A stretch of 64,000 nt of DNA from JABDQA01 sp963824415 (GTDB taxonomy: Bacteria; Desulfobacterota; Desulfobulbia; Desulfobulbales; Desulfocapsaceae): positions 261,879 through 325,878 of the forward strand of contig CAWGPM010000014.1 of NCBI GenBank assembly GCA_963824415.1, given 5' to 3'. The notes beneath the pieces were generated by a model. It saw only the letters and a program-made list of their open reading frames with translations. It was not told the origin of the DNA and searched no databases. A program made the translations under genes and the position numbers. Each line of letters opens with the position of its first letter. The first letter of the stretch is position 1. Shown here piece after piece: positions 1-8,362 of this stretch.

Positions 1-161
1 TCATCCAGTCCACGCTGCTTGTCTGCAAGCGATGTCTTTATCGTGGTGATTTCTTCCAGGAGCTTTCGGGCTTCGCCACCTTTTTTCTGGAGCAGCATTA
101 CCGATACAACTGCCACAGCTACCGCGCCGCCGATGATCAGCCACAAAACCGTCGTATCCAT
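1..161 (-). CDS. Membrane-anchored coiled-coil protein, C-terminus cut by window edge
   Basis: The reverse strand reads from an ATG at 161 to the window edge without a stop, giving about 53 residues. It begins MDTTVLWLIIGGAVAVAVVS, a single hydrophobic helix of about 20 residues, followed by a charged segment rich in K, E, L and T that looks like the start of a coiled coil. An N-terminal anchor plus coiled coil is the layout of RmuC-type DNA recombination proteins, but too little is visible to assign this. A weak ribosome binding site (AAAGG) lies upstream. The missing C-terminus should lie beyond base 1. Confidence 0.6.
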   Translation of the reverse strand, partial: MDTTVLWLIIGGAVAVAVVSVMLLQKKGGEARKLLEEITTIKTSLADKQRGLD

Positions 162-315
162 AATCGCAGGCCTTTAAGATGAGTTGATTTAATGAGTCCT
201 CTGTTCAGAAGCAGCCGTTGTCTGAAATAGCAGGCCATTATCTTATAGCGCAGCTTGGCCTTCAAATTCAAGCAATGTCTTGCAATGGCTTAAAATACAT
301 GTGTTTTTTTCTGGA

Positions 316-1059
316 TCAGCGGTTCCTGGTCCACCGGCAGATATGGCGCTCGAGCCGATCGAGGATCAGGTACAGGCAGAACCCGAGCAAAGCCATGCTC
401 GAAATGCCGGTGTAGAGCGAAACATAGTCGGCCCGTCCCCACGAATCCATGATGATGTAACCCAGCCCGGTAGTGGTGGCGAACGATTCGACAAAAAATA
501 AAATGGCCACTGAGGTGCCAACGGAGATCCGCATCGCGGTCATGATCTTCGGCAGGGTTGCGGGTAGAATCACATGGCGATACATCTGCAGCCTGGTAGC
601 TCCGAGTGTCTGCATTGAATAAAAATAGTTTCGATGAATGTTTTTGGCGCCGTCTCTGGTGGTAACCAGAATCTGGAAGAAGATGATCAGGGCGATCAGA
701 AATATTTTCGAAAAATTGCCGATCCCGAAAACGATGATAATCAGCGGCAGCAGTACCACATGGGGAATCGGATAGAGCAGGTAGATAAACGGCGAGAGCC
801 GCCTGTTGATCGATTGCTCGGCGCCGGTGACCAGACCCAGCGGCACCGCCGTAACCACTGCCAGGCCGATACCGGCCAGCGCGCGAAACCCGCTGACGGC
901 CATATCATCAAGCAGGCTGCCGTTAGCAAACTTGACTGCCAGATCCTTGAATACGGCCCACGGGCGGGGCAGGGCCATCGAATCGAGCAGCAGGGCTGCA
1001 GCCGCCCAGGCCGCCAGGAGAATCAGGGCCGCGATCAGGATATCACGCTTTTTGCCCAT
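316..1059 (-). CDS. ABC transporter permease, NitT/TauT (SsuC/TauC-like) family
   Basis: 247 residues with about six hydrophobic segments. The cytoplasmic EAA-type loop is visible near residues 150-180 (TLGATRLQMYRHVILPATLP), matching binding-protein-dependent permeases of the SsuC/TauC family in length and layout. It would form the membrane channel for a small organic substrate. The start overlaps the end of the upstream ATPase gene by 17 bases, so the two are translationally coupled. It is the last gene of a binding protein–ATPase–permease operon. The substrate cannot be read from the sequence; nitrate, sulfonate, taurine and pyrimidine-like substrates are all known for the family. Confidence 0.88.
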   Translation of the reverse strand: MGKKRDILIAALILLAAWAAAALLLDSMALPRPWAVFKDLAVKFANGSLLDDMAVSGFRALAGIGLAVVTAVPLGLVTGAEQSINRRLSPFIYLLYPIPHVVLLPLIIIVFGIGNFSKIFLIALIIFFQILVTTRDGAKNIHRNYFYSMQTLGATRLQMYRHVILPATLPKIMTAMRISVGTSVAILFFVESFATTTGLGYIIMDSWGRADYVSLYTGISSMALLGFCLYLILDRLERHICRWTRNR

Positions 1060-1786
1060 TGCTCTCCTCCTTCAATAATTCCCGCACCCGGATGCACTGC
1101 CGGAAAAACGTCTCACTCTGGCGGTAGGCCACCGACACGGCATCCGGGTTGTCTATGGTCCGCAGGATGCGGGCTGGGCGTTGGCCTAAAATGATAATCG
1201 TGCGGCCGAGAAAGACCGCTTCCTCAATTGAGTGGGTCACCAGAACCGTGGTAATGCGCCTGGACAGACTGATATCGAGGATCAGGTTCTGCAGCCGCTC
1301 CCGGGTCAGCGCATCGAGCGAGGACAGCGGTTCGTCCATATAGAGAATTTCGGGGTCCATGGCCAGTGTCCTGGCCAGGGCGACCCGCTGCTGCATGCCG
1401 CCCGAGAGCTGTCCGGGAAAATGATCGCCAAAACCGGTCAGCTCCATTTCTGCGAGCAGTTGATCGACCCGCTCCCTGATGGCTGCCCGCTCCTGCTTCT
1501 TCAGGCTGAGGCCGAGGCCGATATTTTCAGATACCGTTTTCCAGGGAAACAGGCCGAAATTCTGCAGGATGGTTCCGCAGCGGGGGGTACCGGAGATATC
1601 GATGGTGCCGGAGTCGGGCTTCAGCAGGCCTGCCAGAAGAAACAGCAGGGAGGTCTTGCCGCAGCCGGACGGCCCGATGATTGCGCAGCTTGCCGGCGGC
1701 TCGATCTGAAAAGAAATTCTATCGAGTACCTGTTGCTTTTGCCCGTCATGGGAAAAGCTCAGGCAGACCGAACTGAGTGTGATCAT
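1043..1786 (-). CDS. ABC transporter ATP-binding protein, NitT/TauT (SsuB/TauB-like) family
   Basis: 247 residues from the ATG at 1786 (MITLSSVCLSF). A longer reading frame starting at 1867 would run into the upstream gene and lacks family similarity. Walker A is GPSGCGKTSLL, the Q-loop follows QNFGLFPW, the signature is LSGGMQQRVALART and Walker B is ILYMDEPLSSLD, so the nucleotide-binding domain is complete. It powers the adjacent permease at the inner face of the membrane. The ATG lies two bases after the stop of the binding-protein gene, indicating one transcript. Confidence 0.9.
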   Translation of the reverse strand: MITLSSVCLSFSHDGQKQQVLDRISFQIEPPASCAIIGPSGCGKTSLLFLLAGLLKPDSGTIDISGTPRCGTILQNFGLFPWKTVSENIGLGLSLKKQERAAIRERVDQLLAEMELTGFGDHFPGQLSGGMQQRVALARTLAMDPEILYMDEPLSSLDALTRERLQNLILDISLSRRITTVLVTHSIEEAVFLGRTIIILGQRPARILRTIDNPDAVSVAYRQSETFFRQCIRVRELLKEESNGQKA

Positions 1787-1788
1787 GT

Positions 1789-2730
1789 TCAGTCGCTGCT
1801 CATTGCATCGACGGCCACCATGGATTCGTAGTCGGTCCCGCTGATAAGCTGCTTGGCCACGAGCCATTTAGCAACCGGATCGAACAGGGCTTTGCTGAAC
1901 GGCTCCGGCATCGGATAGGCGGCGATCGGATAGGTATCGGCCATAAAGGGCGGGATGCGTCCTTTTTCAACGACCAGACTGCGGTATTTTTCCGGATCCG
2001 CATTTATTGCGGACACGGCCCGGCCATAGGCTTTGAAAAGAGCCCTGACCTCGTCTTTGCGCTGGTTCAGGACGTCACTTCTGAAAATAATAACCGTCTG
2101 GGAAAGACTCGTCGCCGCATCTGCATCCGAGACCAGAATTTTCGCGCCTTTGCCGGCGGCAATCGAAGCCAGCGGCTCTGGCAGCGTGGCCGCCTTGACG
2201 GAACCGGAGAGCAGCATCTGCATACGGATCGGCATCTTCTTGACTTCTATTTTCCGTATTTCAGTCTCGTTGAAACCCTGCTCGGCCAGTAGACGGTCGG
2301 TAACATACTCGATGATGGTGCCGTTCGAGACCGCGATCTGCTGGTTCTTCAAATCGTTGATTTGCTCGATACCTGATCCGGGGGCGGCAAGAATTGCAAA
2401 CACGCCTTCAGCGGGCGTTTTTCCCAGGCCCAGCGAGGTAATCTTCAGCATCCCCTGGCCACGGTCCAACAGGATCGCACCCACCGGATCGGAGATGGCC
2501 CCATCCAGAGCACCTGCCATCAACGCGCTGTCCCGCTCCAGGGCGCTGAGAAAGGGGATCAGTTCGACCTCAAGCTGCTCCTGCCGGAAATAACCTTCCT
2601 GCTCGGCAATATAGAAAGGGACCGAATCTTCGATCAGCAGCAGGCCGATTTTTATGCTGTCGGGTGTCGCCGATGCCATGGTCGGCAGGCAGAGCCAGAG
2701 CAGATAGAAACAGACGAAATATCGCTTCAT
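1789..2730 (-). CDS. ABC transporter substrate-binding protein, NMT1/THI5-like
   Basis: 313 residues from ATG 2730. The N-terminus MKRYFVCFYLLWLCLPTMASA is a Sec signal peptide with an AxA-type cleavage site, so the protein is periplasmic. The mature part starts with a beta strand and the segment EDSVPFYIAEQEGYFRQEQL, typical of NMT1/SsuA-like binding proteins, and later has a gatekeeping region around GSVKAATLPEPLASIAAGKG. An upstream in-frame TTG and ATG would add 4-6 residues, but GGTG before 2730 is the better spaced ribosome site. It delivers substrate to the permease/ATPase pair downstream. The ligand is unknown. Confidence 0.86.
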   Translation of the reverse strand: MKRYFVCFYLLWLCLPTMASATPDSIKIGLLLIEDSVPFYIAEQEGYFRQEQLEVELIPFLSALERDSALMAGALDGAISDPVGAILLDRGQGMLKITSLGLGKTPAEGVFAILAAPGSGIEQINDLKNQQIAVSNGTIIEYVTDRLLAEQGFNETEIRKIEVKKMPIRMQMLLSGSVKAATLPEPLASIAAGKGAKILVSDADAATSLSQTVIIFRSDVLNQRKDEVRALFKAYGRAVSAINADPEKYRSLVVEKGRIPPFMADTYPIAAYPMPEPFSKALFDPVAKWLVAKQLISGTDYESMVAVDAMSSD

Positions 2731-2795
2731 GATGTTCACCATCTTCAAAAGAACCAGTTGTCACCTATCGGCCAACGGTTTTCATAGAGGTGCCG

Positions 2796-3296
2796 CTAGC
2801 TGGTCTCGTAGCAGGCCAGAATCTCGCCGAAATAGAGGGTATGGTAATCCTTGGCCGGATAGAGCTTCTCCAGCTCCGGCGCAAGATATGCATTGTCCAT
2901 CGCTGATTTATAGATGATCCTGCATTCGTAATGTACACCGGGGATATCGATAATCGGAGAATTCACCTGCGTTGCCGCACGGGTTTTCAGCCCGCATTCC
3001 TTGAACTTGTCGTAGTCCCGTCCCGATTTGGTTCCACAGAACATCACCGCGTCCTTGGCCGCTGCATCGAGTGGAATGGTCACGGTGAAATCGGGGCTCT
3101 TTTCGATCAGCCCGAAGGTATGCCTCGAGTCTCTGACGGCCACCATAAAGACCTCTTTGCGCCAGATAAAACCGATCGTGGCCCAGCCGATGGTCATGGT
3201 GTTAATCTTTTCCCCGGCTTTTACGGTCAGAAACGCGCCTTTGGTCAGGGTTGCCATCAGCGAATCGATGTTATCGAGATAGGTTCTGTCTTTCAT
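2796..3296 (-). CDS. Flavin reductase family protein (FMN-binding)
   Basis: 166 residues, a full-length single-domain flavin reductase/FMN-binding split barrel. The segments MTIGWATIGFIWRKEVFMVA and FTVTIPLDAAAKDAVMFCG match the fold's flavin-binding strands, and a conserved SGRDYDKF segment follows. The start is ATG 3296, preceded by AAGGAG at good spacing; the longer frame would use a TTG. Related proteins in anaerobes act as NAD(P)H-dependent FMN reductases or flavoredoxins. It is 65 bases upstream of the ABC transporter genes on the same strand, so co-transcription is possible but not certain. Confidence 0.82.
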   Translation of the reverse strand: MKDRTYLDNIDSLMATLTKGAFLTVKAGEKINTMTIGWATIGFIWRKEVFMVAVRDSRHTFGLIEKSPDFTVTIPLDAAAKDAVMFCGTKSGRDYDKFKECGLKTRAATQVNSPIIDIPGVHYECRIIYKSAMDNAYLAPELEKLYPAKDYHTLYFGEILACYETS

Positions 3297-3527
3297 CAAA
3301 TACTCCTTTGGGTAAATTGGCAGGCATGAATAATCCAGTGTTTTGTGAAGCTACCTAAATTGATGCGGATGTGCAACAAGGCAATGGTGGGCAGCTGAAA
3401 ATGAGGCGACGGGCAAAACGGGCACGGATGACTATAGTTACTCCCAGTTGTTTCTGAAGCAGCGCGTATCAATAATGGTGAAGAATATACATAAACAGAA
3501 GTAACTATTTCAGATGGAGGACAAACG

Positions 3528-4523
3528 ATGGCCCAGGCGACACAGGAAGTACATGCAATTGTGATGCATACAACCGGCGGACCCGAAGTGCTCTGTTGGG
3601 AGCGTCACGATCCGGGTACTCCGAAGCAGGGTGAGGTGCGCATTTCTCAAGAAGCGGTCGGGTTGAATTTTATCGACGTCTATCACCGTACCGGGCTCTA
3701 CCCACTGCCTGCATTGCCGGCGGTTCCCGGCATGGAGGGGGCCGGTATTATCGAGCAGGTGGCTGACGATGTCGAAGAATTTTCAGTCGGCGACCGGGTG
3801 GCGTATGCCGGAGTGCCGCCGGGTGCCTATGCCCAGAGCCGGTGCATACCGGCGCACCGGCTGGTGAAACTTCCCGAAACGATTTCGACGCAGCAGGCTG
3901 CAGCCATGATGCTGCAGGGTATGACAGCCCGCTATCTGCTCAAGGGCTGCTATCAGGTCGGGCCAGGAACCACGCTTTTGCTCCATGCCGCAGCCGGCGG
4001 GGTTGGTTCGATCGTGAGCCAGTGGGCCAGCCATCTTGGAGCGCGCGTCATCGGTACCGTAGGCAGCCAGGATAAAGCAGTGATCGCCAGGAACAATGGG
4101 TGTGATCATACGATTCTCTACGATGAGCAGGATTTCGTCGAGGTGGTCCGCGAACTTACCCAAGGAGAGGGGGTGGACGTGGTGTATGATTCGGTCGGCC
4201 AGGCTACCTTCGAGGGTTCTCTGAGCTGCCTGCGCCCGCTCGGCATGATGGTCGCCTTCGGGCAATCCTCAGGGCCGATTGGGCCGTTCGATCTGGCGGC
4301 ACTGGCAGCAGGTGGATCACTGTTTCTCACCAGGCCGAGCCTGATGCACTATACAGCCGCCCGCCAGGATCTGCTCGAGCACGCTAAAGATCTCTTTGAA
4401 GTGGTGACATCCGGGGCGGTGCAGATTCGGATCGGTACCACCTATCGGCTCGAAGACGCGGCGCAGGCCCACCGCGATCTGGAGGCCCGCAAAACGTCAG
4501 GCAGTTCCATTCTGCTGGTCTAA
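3528..4523 (+). CDS. NADPH:quinone oxidoreductase, zinc-less MDR family (QOR-like)
   Basis: 331 residues, the usual length of zeta-crystallin/QOR proteins. The N-terminal GroES-like domain contains the QOR signature around GLNFIDVYHRTGLYPLP, and the Rossmann domain carries the nucleotide-binding motif HAAAGGVGSIVSQWASHLGA near residues 150-170. Zinc ligands of alcohol dehydrogenases are absent. The family reduces quinones or other alpha,beta-unsaturated carbonyls with NADPH. GGAGG lies 7 bases before ATG 3528. It stands alone, converging on the nickel/cobalt transporter operon with only 25 bases between stops. Confidence 0.9.
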   Translation: MAQATQEVHAIVMHTTGGPEVLCWERHDPGTPKQGEVRISQEAVGLNFIDVYHRTGLYPLPALPAVPGMEGAGIIEQVADDVEEFSVGDRVAYAGVPPGAYAQSRCIPAHRLVKLPETISTQQAAAMMLQGMTARYLLKGCYQVGPGTTLLLHAAAGGVGSIVSQWASHLGARVIGTVGSQDKAVIARNNGCDHTILYDEQDFVEVVRELTQGEGVDVVYDSVGQATFEGSLSCLRPLGMMVAFGQSSGPIGPFDLAALAAGGSLFLTRPSLMHYTAARQDLLEHAKDLFEVVTSGAVQIRIGTTYRLEDAAQAHRDLEARKTSGSSILLV

Positions 4524-4548
4524 GCGCAGATTCTGCCGGTTTCGGGGA

Positions 4549-5283
4549 TCAGTGATCGCCGTGTTTGTGGGGATGGGCGCCGTGGGGGTGGACGTGGTGG
4601 TGGGTGTGCAGGCTTGATTTCAGCGCGGGGCTTACCCGGCCATCTTCCATCGAGGCCAGATCGTGGCAGGTTTCCGCCAAAAAATCGTAGTCGTGTGAGA
4701 TGATTATAAAGGCGAGTTCCAACTTATTGGTGATCTCGATCAGTCGTAATCTGGTTCGTGGGTCGAGATTGTTGGTCGGCTCGTCGAGAAACAGGGCGCG
4801 CGGCTGCATTGACAGAATCGTGGCCAGTGACACCAGCTTTTTCTCGCCGCCGGACAGATGATGGGTCACCCGGTTTTCCAGGTGGGAGAGTCCTAACTCG
4901 GCCAGGGTATCCGAAGCCACGAGCCGGGCTTTATCCGGTGCGACCCCGAGATTGAGCGGTCCAAAGGCCACGTCCTCGATAACGGTCGGCGAGAAGAGCT
5001 GATCGTCGGCATCCTGAAACAGCATCCCGATTTCCCTGCGCAAGCGCTGGAAGCCGGCCTTGTCTTCGACTTTATCTCCCCTGAAAAAAATGGTTCCGGA
5101 GCGGACCTTGAGCAGTCCCATGATGCAGTGAAACAGGGTTGTCTTACCGCAGCCGTTGGGGCCGATCAGTCCGAGGCGCTGTTGATGCTGGAGGGTGAGA
5201 TTTATGCTATCAAGCACCGGCGGGCTTTCGTCGGAATAATAGAAACTCAGGTCTTCGACCTTAATAAGTGGCGGTGCAAGCAT
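4549..5283 (-). CDS. nikO: ECF nickel/cobalt transporter ATP-binding protein (NikO/CbiO)
   Basis: 244 residues. Walker A is GPNGCGKTTLF, the signature LSGGEKKL and Walker B ALFLDEPT, all matching ECF-type CbiO/NikO ATPases. The last about 22 residues form a histidine-rich tail with HTHHHVHPHG and HPHKHGDH, outside the normal ATPase fold and probably metal binding. It drives metal uptake together with the NikQ membrane subunit, whose gene ends 7 bases upstream. Whether nickel or cobalt is the substrate is inferred from the nikK/nikL neighbours, which favour nickel. Confidence 0.9.
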   Translation of the reverse strand: MLAPPLIKVEDLSFYYSDESPPVLDSINLTLQHQQRLGLIGPNGCGKTTLFHCIMGLLKVRSGTIFFRGDKVEDKAGFQRLRREIGMLFQDADDQLFSPTVIEDVAFGPLNLGVAPDKARLVASDTLAELGLSHLENRVTHHLSGGEKKLVSLATILSMQPRALFLDEPTNNLDPRTRLRLIEITNKLELAFIIISHDYDFLAETCHDLASMEDGRVSPALKSSLHTHHHVHPHGAHPHKHGDH

Positions 5284-5290
5284 GGTTGTT

Positions 5291-6046
5291 CTAGCTCAGC
5301 AGAGATTCAACCCAGATAAGGCCGGCGGCAGCACCCATTGCTGCAGCGCAGAAGCAGATTTCACTGGTGCCGAAACGTGCTTGGTAGAGACTGTGGAAGC
5401 GTCCCTGAAAGCCCCGCAGAAGCATGGCCTTGCGCACCCGGTCTCCACGATGCAGGCTCTTGATCAGCGTCATGCCAAACAGATAGCCAAAGGTGCGATA
5501 GGTGTGCATATTGGTTGTCGGCTTGAAGCAGCGCACTCTGGCGGCCCGCAGCAAGCGCTGGTATTCCTGGCTGATAACGAAAATGTATCTATAGGAAAAA
5601 AGCAGCAGCAGACACAGCTTGAGCGGAACATGCAGACGTTCCAAAGCATGGCCCAGATCGGCGACGGATGAGGTGGCGATCAGTGCCATGATCAATAAAA
5701 AAACACCATTGGCCTTGAGACTGATCAGTCCGGCCAGGAGCAGACCCTGCAAGCTGATCGACAGCGGTCCCAGAGAGAACAGAATATCTCCGGGGTAGCT
5801 CAGCGGCAAGGTGACCCAGAGAAAACCGACGAAAGCGTTGACCAGCAGCAGACGTTTGACCACCATACGGATCGGCAGCCGAGCCAGCAGCACGAGCAGC
5901 AGGCCGAGCAGTAAACCACTGGCAGCAGCAGCAAAGGTGCGGCTGAGCGCCAGAATCATTACCAGAATAAGGCAGCTTACGAATTTTGCCCTGGTATCGA
6001 GTTGATGCAGAAACGATGAGCCATAGCTGAATTGCTCAAAGTTCAT
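5291..6046 (-). CDS. nikQ: ECF nickel/cobalt transporter transmembrane subunit (NikQ/CbiQ)
   Basis: 251 residues, several hydrophobic segments in the N-terminal half and a cytoplasmic C-terminal region with the two Ala-Arg-Gly-like coupling motifs (AARVRCF and AMLLRGFQG) that dock onto the ATPases. N-terminal FLHQLDTRAKFV is the usual opening of CbiQ proteins. It is the energy-coupling T component between NikO and the NikM substrate channel. Its start overlaps the stop of the upstream nikK-like gene by four bases. Confidence 0.9.
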   Translation of the reverse strand: MNFEQFSYGSSFLHQLDTRAKFVSCLILVMILALSRTFAAAASGLLLGLLLVLLARLPIRMVVKRLLLVNAFVGFLWVTLPLSYPGDILFSLGPLSISLQGLLLAGLISLKANGVFLLIMALIATSSVADLGHALERLHVPLKLCLLLLFSYRYIFVISQEYQRLLRAARVRCFKPTTNMHTYRTFGYLFGMTLIKSLHRGDRVRKAMLLRGFQGRFHSLYQARFGTSEICFCAAAMGAAAGLIWVESLLS

Positions 6047-6834
6047 CGCTGCTGGTACTCATCCATACGAATCCACAGGACTCCGCCCAGTTCCACCGGC
6101 TTGTCGTTGCCCTGCGGATCTTTGAGCTTATAGCCTGCCTCGGTGAGCGAGGAAAATCCCCACCAGCCGCTCAACGGGCAGGTGAAGGTGAAGACCCCGT
6201 TAGGGTCGGTGGTGATGACCTGGGTGGTGTGGTAGTCGGTGGGCGGCTGGTAGCGGCCAGCCTCGTCGTAGAACTCGACTTCCACGGTGGCAAAGGGGGC
6301 AGGCTTGCCGTCGAACAGCACCTGGCCGGTGAAGCTGTTGCCCTGGTAATTGCCAAACGGCCTGAGCAGCGGTTTTATTTCCACCGGTAGACCGAGCAGA
6401 TGCTGCCAGCCTTCGTCGCTGCCGAAAACACCGACCAGCGTCTTGGTGTAGTGAATGATATAGCTGTCCTCCAGCGGTTCCCAATAGGGTTGGGGTTCCA
6501 TAATGAACTGATAGACCCCCGGTCTTTCCGGGGTGTAATGGCAGCGGTACCCTGCACTGCCCATGATCGAAGCCGCTTCAAGGCAGCCGTCCAGATCGAT
6601 TTCCGTGTCGTTGGCAACCCCGTAAAAGCGCGTTGGCCGCACAAGGTCCATGCCGACACCTTCGAACGGATGTGAAAATGACAGGGACAGCTCGACCGTG
6701 CGCTGCTGCTGGTCAACTGCCGGTGTGGAGGCAATGACCATGCCAAAATGGGCCTCAGCCTTGGTGGCCGGGAGGATAAGGATAGTCAGCACGGCCATGA
6801 GAGCGGTTGTCAGGACAGGGGAAATGGTTTTCAT
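6043..6834 (-). CDS. nikK: NikK-like periplasmic component of nickel transporter (DUF4198)
   Basis: 263 residues. A signal peptide (MKTISPVLTTALMAVLTILI, cleavage likely after AEA) exports the protein and leaves a mature N-terminus starting HFGM. The remainder is beta-rich, with the DUF4198 pattern: GVGMDLVRPTRFYG, a carboxypeptidase-regulatory-like beta sandwich (GQVLFDGKPAPFATVEVEF) and a terminal WGFSSLTEAG block. DUF4198 proteins encoded with NikMQO are known as NikK and are thought to help periplasmic metal capture. AGGTG precedes the ATG. The exposed N-terminal His could be a metal ligand (inference). Confidence 0.82.
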   Translation of the reverse strand: MKTISPVLTTALMAVLTILILPATKAEAHFGMVIASTPAVDQQQRTVELSLSFSHPFEGVGMDLVRPTRFYGVANDTEIDLDGCLEAASIMGSAGYRCHYTPERPGVYQFIMEPQPYWEPLEDSYIIHYTKTLVGVFGSDEGWQHLLGLPVEIKPLLRPFGNYQGNSFTGQVLFDGKPAPFATVEVEFYDEAGRYQPPTDYHTTQVITTDPNGVFTFTCPLSGWWGFSSLTEAGYKLKDPQGNDKPVELGGVLWIRMDEYQQR

Positions 6835-6842
6835 GATTCACC

Positions 6843-7454
6843 TCAGTTTTGCTTGTTGCGTTTTCGTGATACCGTATAAGCGATGATGCCGCCAATGCCG
6901 ACGATGAAACCCAGCCCGCCGAGAATATCTTTCAGTCCCGGTGCTGATGCCTGCTGCTGAGCAAGCATCTGTTTTACCGGTACAAGTTTTTCTTCGACCA
7001 CCTCACCAATCATCCGGCGCAGTTCATCGGTATTGATTGGCAGTGAATTGGTTTCCAGGGTTTTACCGTCGGTGGGCGGCTTGTTGACGAGCGCTTGCTG
7101 ACTGCTTGCTGCCGTTTCTGCAACGGTTTGCAGAAGCCATTCGGCCCGGTGGCCGGGGCCGGCTTCCAGCACCACGAGCAGCGGCCCCGTCTGTGGCCGC
7201 CCTGTTTCATTCAAGGCGATGGAAAAGCTTCCATCATCGTCGGTTTTGGTGCGTGCCAGTGTTGTTTTGTCGTCAGGATCGAGGATAAGGATATCTGCGT
7301 TCTTCGCTTTTTTACCGCCGCCAACGGTGGCCTCGCCTCGGATAGTTTGCCCATCCAGGTAGGCAAAGACCTGAACATTGTGAGCGGCGACAGTCGCAGC
7401 CAGACCCAGGACGAGCAGCGTCGCCGCAACAAGGAGGAAAAAAGGTCTGATCAC
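6843..7454 (-). CDS. nikL: NikL-like membrane-anchored component of nickel transporter
   Basis: 203 residues. The N-terminal signal sequence ends in TVAA, leaving HNVQVFAYLDG, again with a histidine first. A small beta domain of carboxypeptidase-regulatory type follows (GQTIRGEATVGGGKKAKNAD), then a helical linker rich in Q, E and A, and a C-terminal transmembrane helix (LGGLGFIVGIGGIIAYTV) ending in KRNKQN. Its start overlaps the stop of nikM by four bases. Size, topology and position match NikL, which with NikK replaces NikN in some ECF nickel systems. The biochemical role of NikL is not well defined. Confidence 0.75.
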   Translation of the reverse strand: MIRPFFLLVAATLLVLGLAATVAAHNVQVFAYLDGQTIRGEATVGGGKKAKNADILILDPDDKTTLARTKTDDDGSFSIALNETGRPQTGPLLVVLEAGPGHRAEWLLQTVAETAASSQQALVNKPPTDGKTLETNSLPINTDELRRMIGEVVEEKLVPVKQMLAQQQASAPGLKDILGGLGFIVGIGGIIAYTVSRKRNKQN

Positions 7455-8053
7455 TGGTGCCCTCCATTGAGAAGATCCGGGTGCACCCGGGCCAGAAAGG
7501 AGACGGTGAACATGGTAACCACCCCTTCGATCAGCATGATAGGCAGATTGGCCAGGATGGTAAGCTTGGCCGTCGTCAAAAAACCGATGTCCGAGAAGGC
7601 CAGCGCGGCGGCCATGCAGAGCGCCGACAAAAATATGGCTCCAGCTCCGCCGAGAAAGCCGGCCAGCATCCTGGTGCGCTCATTGAGCAGAAGCGGACGC
7701 AGCAGGTAGTAGCAGACTACGGCAGGGATTGCCATCGTGGCGGTATTGACACCGAGTACCATGAGGCCGCCGTATTGAAAGAATATGGCCTGCAGCAGCA
7801 GACCGACCAGAATGGCCGGAAAACTGGCCCAGCCGAGAATCATGCCGAGCAGTCCGTTGAGCACCAGATGGATGGAGGCGGGGCCTATGGGCACGTGAAT
7901 CAGCGAGGCGACGAAAAATGCACCGGTCAGCATCGAGACGCCCATGATGCGGTCGATATTGAGCTTTTTGAGCCCGATGGCGGTGCCGGTGGCTGTCAGC
8001 AATGCCCCGCTGATAAGTACCGGAGCCGACAATATACCTTCAGAGATATGCAT
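7451..8053 (-). CDS. nikM: ECF nickel/cobalt transporter substrate-specific subunit (NikM/CbiM)
   Basis: 200 residues, polytopic, starting MHISEGILS. In NikM/CbiM the N-terminal amine, His2 and further histidines build the metal site in the membrane; here His2 is present and His53 and His62 sit in the conserved block IHVPIGPASIHLVLNG. First gene of the five-gene nikM–nikL–nikK–nikQ–nikO operon. No fused NikN domain is seen, consistent with separate nikK/nikL genes. No clear ribosome site is visible; a 143-base palindromic repeat begins 27 bases upstream. Nickel would serve CO dehydrogenase or hydrogenase. Confidence 0.9.
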   Translation of the reverse strand: MHISEGILSAPVLISGALLTATGTAIGLKKLNIDRIMGVSMLTGAFFVASLIHVPIGPASIHLVLNGLLGMILGWASFPAILVGLLLQAIFFQYGGLMVLGVNTATMAIPAVVCYYLLRPLLLNERTRMLAGFLGGAGAIFLSALCMAAALAFSDIGFLTTAKLTILANLPIMLIEGVVTMFTVSFLARVHPDLLNGGHQ

Positions 8054-8079
8054 CTAAGGTTTCAATATTTATAAAATGT

Positions 8080-8222
8080 AGAGCCACTTGCAAAACGTCC
8101 TTTTCGCCCAAACTCTGCGTTATGCTCAAAATTTTATCCTCGGGATATTAAGTATATGCCTGCGTTAAAATTTTTCTCATGCCTTGATTTTGGACGAAAA
8201 CCCTCATTTTGCAAAAGGCTCT
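8080..8222. repeat. Palindromic MITE-like element with terminal inverted repeats
   Basis: 143 bases bounded by AGAGCC and GGCTCT. The left arm AGAGCCACTTGCAAAAC and the reverse complement of the right arm, AGAGCCTTTTGCAAAAT, match at most positions, and the similarity continues inwards (TTTTCGCCCAAA versus TTTTCGTCCAAA). The centre is A+T-rich with no reading frame. The structure suggests a small non-autonomous mobile or REP-like element. It sits between the nikM start and any promoter further upstream, so it becomes part of the nik leader RNA if transcribed through. Confidence 0.6.
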
Positions 8223-8225
8223 GTA

Positions 8226-8240
8226 TAGTAAAATATACTA
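8226..8240. promoter_or_regulatory. Short perfect palindrome TAGTA-AAATA-TACTA, possible operator
   Basis: A 5-5-5 inverted repeat just outside the palindromic element and about 175 bases upstream of nikM. It could be a regulator site for the nickel importer or chance A+T-rich symmetry. It does not match the known NikR consensus half-site GTATGA. No promoter boxes can be assigned with confidence. Confidence 0.2.
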
Positions 8241-8362
8241 TTTGACGTGTGTCCGTTGATCAGCGTTCCAGCTTCAATCGGCGGCCACGGTAACACAAAA
8301 TTAAAATTCGTAATACTAATAACCATGTTTTTTTATAGCTGTCAATACTCTGTCAAGACTAT

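Noticed and set aside
8041..8362. Cobalamin or nickel/cobalt riboswitch before nikM
   Set aside because: No B12-box or NiCo motif could be seen; the region is taken by the palindromic element.
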